Assembly: GCF_017652985.1 (NCBI RefSeq)
Contig: NZ_JAGGDJ010000005.1
Span: forward strand, 248,001-312,000
DNA length: 64,000 bases
Direction: 5' to 3'
DNA from: Paenibacillus artemisiicola
Lineage (GTDB): Bacteria; Bacillota; Bacilli; Paenibacillales; Paenibacillaceae
A program made the position numbers and the translations under genes. Shown here piece by piece: positions 61,036 through 64,000 of this stretch; the stretch's first letter is position 1, and each line of letters begins with the position of its first letter. The notes beneath the pieces were generated by a model. It was not told the origin of the DNA. It was given only the letters and a program-made list of their open reading frames with translations, and made no database searches.

Positions 61036-61063
61036 ACCGAGTGAAAGCAGTTTTCATAGAATA
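61036..61063 (+). promoter_or_regulatory. Sigma-K-like promoter of the nucleotide-sugar genes
   Basis: ACC (61036-61038), exactly 16 bp, then CATAGAATA (61055-61063). This fits the sigma-K pattern and lies 33 bp before the TTG start. Confidence 0.65.
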
Positions 61064-61095
61064 TAGCAAGCGATGGAAGAGGGGAGTGAAAGGCT

Positions 61096-62088
61096 TTGAA
61101 AGGATTGATTCTCTGTGCGGGCAAAGGAAGCCGTCTCTATCCGTTTACCTATAGCCGGCCGAAGACGCTGATCCCCGTGGCGAACACGCCGCTGCTGCAG
61201 CTGGCGATCGTCAAGCTGACGGAGATCGGCATCGGCGAGATCGGCATCGTCGTGCATCCGTCCCAGGAAGCGGGCATTCGCGAACAGCTCGGCGAGGGAG
61301 AGGCGCTCGGCGCCGCGATCACGTATATTTACCAGCGCGAGGCCAAGGGCATCGCGCATGCGCTGAAACAGGCGGAAGCCTACATCGGGGGGCAGCCGTT
61401 CATGCTGCTGCTCGGCGACAACTTGATCTCGGCTTCGCTGGCCGCGCTCAAGGACGATATCGAATCCGGCGCCGCGCAGGCGTCGCTGCTGCTCGCGGAG
61501 GTCGAGGTGCCCCAGGATTACGGCATCGCGGATATTCGCGACAGACGCATCGTCGGCCTGGAAGAAAAGCCGCAGGAGCCGAAGTCCAATCTGGCGGTGC
61601 TCGGCGCGTACGCGTTCACGAAGGAGATTTTCGTCGCGGCCGGCGACATCCGGCCCTCCAAGCGCGGCGAGTACGAGATCACGGACGCGATCCAGCGGCT
61701 GATCGACTGGGGCTACGCCGTGACGTACCGCGTCACGGATCAGCTGAACATCGACGTCGGCACGACGGACCGGTGGCTGCGGGCCAACCGCAAGCTGCTC
61801 GCCGCGGAGGCGTCTGCGAGCCGGATTCACGGCAGCGCCCGGCTGGAAGGCTGCACGATCGTCGAACCGGTGGCGATCGGCAAGGACTGCGTGCTGAAGG
61901 ATTGCCGGATCGGCCCGTACGTCTCGATCGGCGCGGGTTCGACGCTCGATAACTGCAGCATCGAGAACAGCATCATTTTGAACGGGGTGCATGCGAAGGA
62001 CGTGCCGTTCCCGATGAAGAACGTCATCGTCGGCGACCGCGCCGTCCTCGCAGGGGTGCCCGGGCATAAAGGAGTGGAGGAACCTTGA
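61096..62088 (+). CDS. Nucleotidyltransferase (RmlA-like sugar-1-phosphate thymidylyl/uridylyltransferase)
   Basis: A 330-residue protein. The N-terminal pyrophosphorylase domain has LCAGKGSRLYPFTYSRPKTLIPV and LLLGDNLI; the C-terminus is a left-handed beta-helix of hexapeptides (VAIGKDCVLKDCRIGPYVSIGAG). This long form is common in gram-positive surface-glycan loci. It makes an NDP-sugar from a sugar 1-phosphate. The start is a TTG at 61096 after GGGGAG. Its stop overlaps the start of the UDP-glucose dehydrogenase gene. Confidence 0.9.
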   Translation: MKGLILCAGKGSRLYPFTYSRPKTLIPVANTPLLQLAIVKLTEIGIGEIGIVVHPSQEAGIREQLGEGEALGAAITYIYQREAKGIAHALKQAEAYIGGQPFMLLLGDNLISASLAALKDDIESGAAQASLLLAEVEVPQDYGIADIRDRRIVGLEEKPQEPKSNLAVLGAYAFTKEIFVAAGDIRPSKRGEYEITDAIQRLIDWGYAVTYRVTDQLNIDVGTTDRWLRANRKLLAAEASASRIHGSARLEGCTIVEPVAIGKDCVLKDCRIGPYVSIGAGSTLDNCSIENSIILNGVHAKDVPFPMKNVIVGDRAVLAGVPGHKGVEEP

Positions 62089-63380
62089 AAATCTTGATCG
62101 TAGGCACGGGTTACGTGGGCGCCACGACCGCCATGGTGTTCGCCGAAACGGGCTGGCAGGTGACCGGCCTCGACGTCGACGCCGGCAAAATCGAACGGCT
62201 GAAGGAAGGGCGCCTGCATTTTCACGAACCCGGCCTCGAGGAGCTGATCGCCGAGCACGTGCGGAGCGGAAGGCTGCAATTCACGACGGACAAGGCTGCC
62301 GCGATCGCCGGACATGACGTCATTTTCATCTGCGTCGGCACGCCGTCCGGGGCGGACGGCAGCGCGGATCTGCGTTACGTGCGGCAGGCCGCCGAGGATA
62401 TCGCGCGCCATATGGACGGCTACAAGCTCGTCGTGACCAAGAGCACCGTCCCCGTCGGCACGCAGGAACGAATCAAGGCTTGGATCGCGGAGGCGCAGCC
62501 GGCGCCCCTTCCGTTCGACGTCGCGTCCAACCCGGAGTTTCTGCGGGAAGGCAAGGCCGTCGAGGACGCGCTCCGGCCGGATCGCATCGTCATCGGCGCC
62601 GACGGGCGGCGGGCGGCGGAGCGGCTGAAGAGTCTGTACGTCTCGTTCGCCTGCCCGCAGCTCGTCACCGCGCCGCGCACGGCGGAGCTGATCAAGTATG
62701 CGTCCAATTCGTTTCTCGCGACGAAGATTTCGTTCATGAACGAGCTTGCCAAGCTGTGCGACAAGCTGGAAGTCAACGTGAGCGAGGTGGCCGAGGGCAT
62801 GGGACTCGATCCCCGGATCGGCCCGAGCTTCCTGCAGGCCGGCCTTGGCTACGGCGGCTCGTGCTTTCCGAAGGACGTCTCGGAACTGGTCGGCGCGGCG
62901 CGCAAGAACGACGCGGACCTGCGCATTCTGGAGCAGGTGATGGACGTGAACCGGACGCAGTCCGCCTACCTGTTGGACAAGGCGAGACTCCGGCTCGGCG
63001 GCTTCGCGGGACGGACCGTCGCGGTGCTCGGGCTCGCGTTCAAGCCGGACACGGACGATATCCGGGAAGCGCCGGCGCTGCGGATCATCGACCGCCTGCT
63101 CCGCGAAGGAGCCGACGTGCGGCTGTACGATCCCGTCGCGTCCTTGCCGGGCGGCGCCGACTACCGGGCGGTCGCGGTCTGCGAGGAAGCGGAGGACGCG
63201 CTGCGGGACGCGGACGCGGTCATGCTGTGCACGGAATGGCCCGCGTTCGGGCGCATCGATTGGGAGGAAGCGAAGCGGCTGCTCGGCCAACCCAATTTCT
63301 TCGACGGCCGCAATATGCTGGACGCGGAGCGGATGCGCCGCATCGGCTATTACTATCAAGGCATCGGCAGCGGCTACTGA
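62085..63380 (+). CDS. UDP-glucose 6-dehydrogenase
   Basis: A 431-residue enzyme that oxidises UDP-glucose to UDP-glucuronate in two NAD-dependent steps. The Rossmann motif is VGTGYVGATTA; the active-site Cys260 lies in YGGSCFPKDV; ASNPEFLREGKAV and GLAFKPDTDDIREAPAL are also present. Family length. The start is TTG at 62085, four bases overlapping the previous stop, after GGAGTGGAGG. It supplies uronic-acid donors, probably to the divergent glycosyltransferases. A terminator follows. Confidence 0.95.
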   Translation: MKILIVGTGYVGATTAMVFAETGWQVTGLDVDAGKIERLKEGRLHFHEPGLEELIAEHVRSGRLQFTTDKAAAIAGHDVIFICVGTPSGADGSADLRYVRQAAEDIARHMDGYKLVVTKSTVPVGTQERIKAWIAEAQPAPLPFDVASNPEFLREGKAVEDALRPDRIVIGADGRRAAERLKSLYVSFACPQLVTAPRTAELIKYASNSFLATKISFMNELAKLCDKLEVNVSEVAEGMGLDPRIGPSFLQAGLGYGGSCFPKDVSELVGAARKNDADLRILEQVMDVNRTQSAYLLDKARLRLGGFAGRTVAVLGLAFKPDTDDIREAPALRIIDRLLREGADVRLYDPVASLPGGADYRAVAVCEEAEDALRDADAVMLCTEWPAFGRIDWEEAKRLLGQPNFFDGRNMLDAERMRRIGYYYQGIGSGY

Positions 63381-63448
63381 GCCTGCTCCGATTATCCGAT
63401 TAGACGAAAGGAAAGCCCTTCGCGCCATTCGCGTTCGCAGGAACGCCC

Positions 63449-63503
63449 GACTCGAAGGAGGACGCTTCGCGCCAAGTCCTCCGGCGGGTCTTTTTGTTTT
63501 TTT
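63449..63503 (+). terminator. Intrinsic terminator of the UDP-glucose dehydrogenase gene
   Basis: An inner stem AGGAGGAC/GTCCTCC with a 12-nt loop and a weaker outer GAC.../...GTC stem, followed by T5, G, T7. Confidence 0.85.
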
Positions 63504-63556
63504 GCGGGCCGCCGGGCGGCAACTTCGCGCTTGCTCGCTTTATTCGCCGGCGAATG

Positions 63557-63565
63557 TGGTATAAT
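63557..63565 (+). promoter_or_regulatory. Extended -10 promoter of the SWIM gene
   Basis: TGG directly before TATAAT (63560-63565) forms an extended -10 element, 35 bp before the ATG. No clear -35 box, which this class does not need. Confidence 0.6.
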
Positions 63566-63599
63566 GGCGGGAATGGGCATACACGAACGGAGGGTCGCC

Positions 63600-64000
63600 A
63601 TGAGCGCGTTTTTTCAGCTGGAGGACGGGCGGCTTCGGGCGCTGGAGGCCGCGATCGCAAGCGGCATCCCGCTCGACGTGCTGGAGAAGGGATTCGATTA
63701 TTACCGCCGGGAGAAGGTGCTCTCCGTCCAAGCGATGGAAGGCTTCTCCGTCTACGGCGTGGTGAAAGGCACGGCGATCTACGCCGTCACGCTGGACAGC
63801 GACGACTTCGCGTTCAGCACGTGCACTTGTCCGGTTCGCGGCAGCTGCAAGCATATGGCGGCCGTCTTCTACGCGTATTACGCGTCGATCGGCGAAAGCC
63901 CCGACGAGCTGCACAACCGGATGCTGAACGGCCTCGCGCCCGAACCGGGCGCGGCGGAGCGGCCGGCGGCGGACCCGTCGTCGCTCGAGCATGCGCCGGA
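63600..64000 (+). CDS. SWIM zinc-finger protein (N-terminal part; continues beyond the window)
   Basis: The visible 133 residues start MSAFFQLEDGRLRALEAAIA and contain a SWIM zinc finger CxCP...CKH (CTCPVRGSCKHMAAVFYAY, about residues 78-97). In bacteria this fold is found on large proteins that often precede or join SNF2-type helicases. The ATG follows GGAGGGTCGCC. The reading frame is open to the window end, so the full domain set is not known. Confidence 0.85.
   Translation, partial: MSAFFQLEDGRLRALEAAIASGIPLDVLEKGFDYYRREKVLSVQAMEGFSVYGVVKGTAIYAVTLDSDDFAFSTCTCPVRGSCKHMAAVFYAYYASIGESPDELHNRMLNGLAPEPGAAERPAADPSSLEHAP

Overview
The window is high-GC, endospore-former DNA, most likely from the Paenibacillaceae (Paenibacillus/Cohnella type). 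The evidence is a near-canonical GerE, a GerA/GerC/GerB-type germinant-receptor operon, a YhcN/YlaJ-type spore lipoprotein, a YheC/YheD ATP-grasp spore protein, strong Shine-Dalgarno sequences, intrinsic terminators, and many AraC regulators beside glycan genes. I saw no rRNA, tRNA, CRISPR array, prophage or transposase. It reads as ordinary chromosome with a large accessory carbohydrate component.

Layout. 1-3.4 kb: an MMPL exporter and its TetR regulator behind a double operator. 3.6-6.4 kb: a sugar operon (HPS/KGPDC-like decarboxylase/aldolase, TIM-barrel isomerase, archaeal-type glucose dehydrogenase). 6.5-10.7 kb: a germination-receptor operon with a sigma-F/G-like promoter. 10.2-12.4 kb: an AraC regulator divergent from a sugar isomerase, with a 21-bp-spaced direct-repeat operator. 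12.4-15.3 kb: a phospholipase D-like protein and small membrane proteins. 15.3-19.5 kb: a Fur-controlled siderophore ABC transporter. 19.6-22 kb: two mirrored pairs of CBO0543-like membrane proteins around a small repeat protein. 22.1-33.4 kb: a plant-glycan locus (AraC, GH127, heparinase II/III-like, an unknown protein, GH88, an apionate-lactonase-like protein). 34.4-35 kb: a non-genic array of 52-bp hairpin repeats. 35.4-38.2 kb: AraC, a zinc-type dehydrogenase and a sugar isomerase. 38.4-43.7 kb: an Lnr-type two-component system with an ABC transporter. 43.9-47.3 kb: a DUF5939-like protein that lacks a cyclase, and the repeat-rich spore lipoprotein. 47.4-57.1 kb: AraC/PhyH, gerE, transaldolase, TetR/MFS, glutaminase, a TPR protein and an orphan sensor kinase. 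57.4-63.4 kb: a spore ATP-grasp protein, three glycosyltransferases and two nucleotide-sugar genes. 63.6 kb to the end: a SWIM zinc-finger protein that runs off the window.

Working together. The spore genes (germination receptor, gerE, the lipoprotein, the ATP-grasp protein, and glycosyltransferases divergent from sugar-nucleotide genes) carry promoters resembling forespore or mother-cell sigma sites. The 58-63 kb block could build a spore-surface polysaccharide. The carbohydrate genes form several separately regulated sets, and the largest fits a pectin or apiose-containing plant glycan. The least explained parts are the 52-bp array, whose units read as chains of ATGA-overlapping micro-ORFs, the mirrored CBO0543 modules, and the 11-residue-repeat insertion in the spore lipoprotein.
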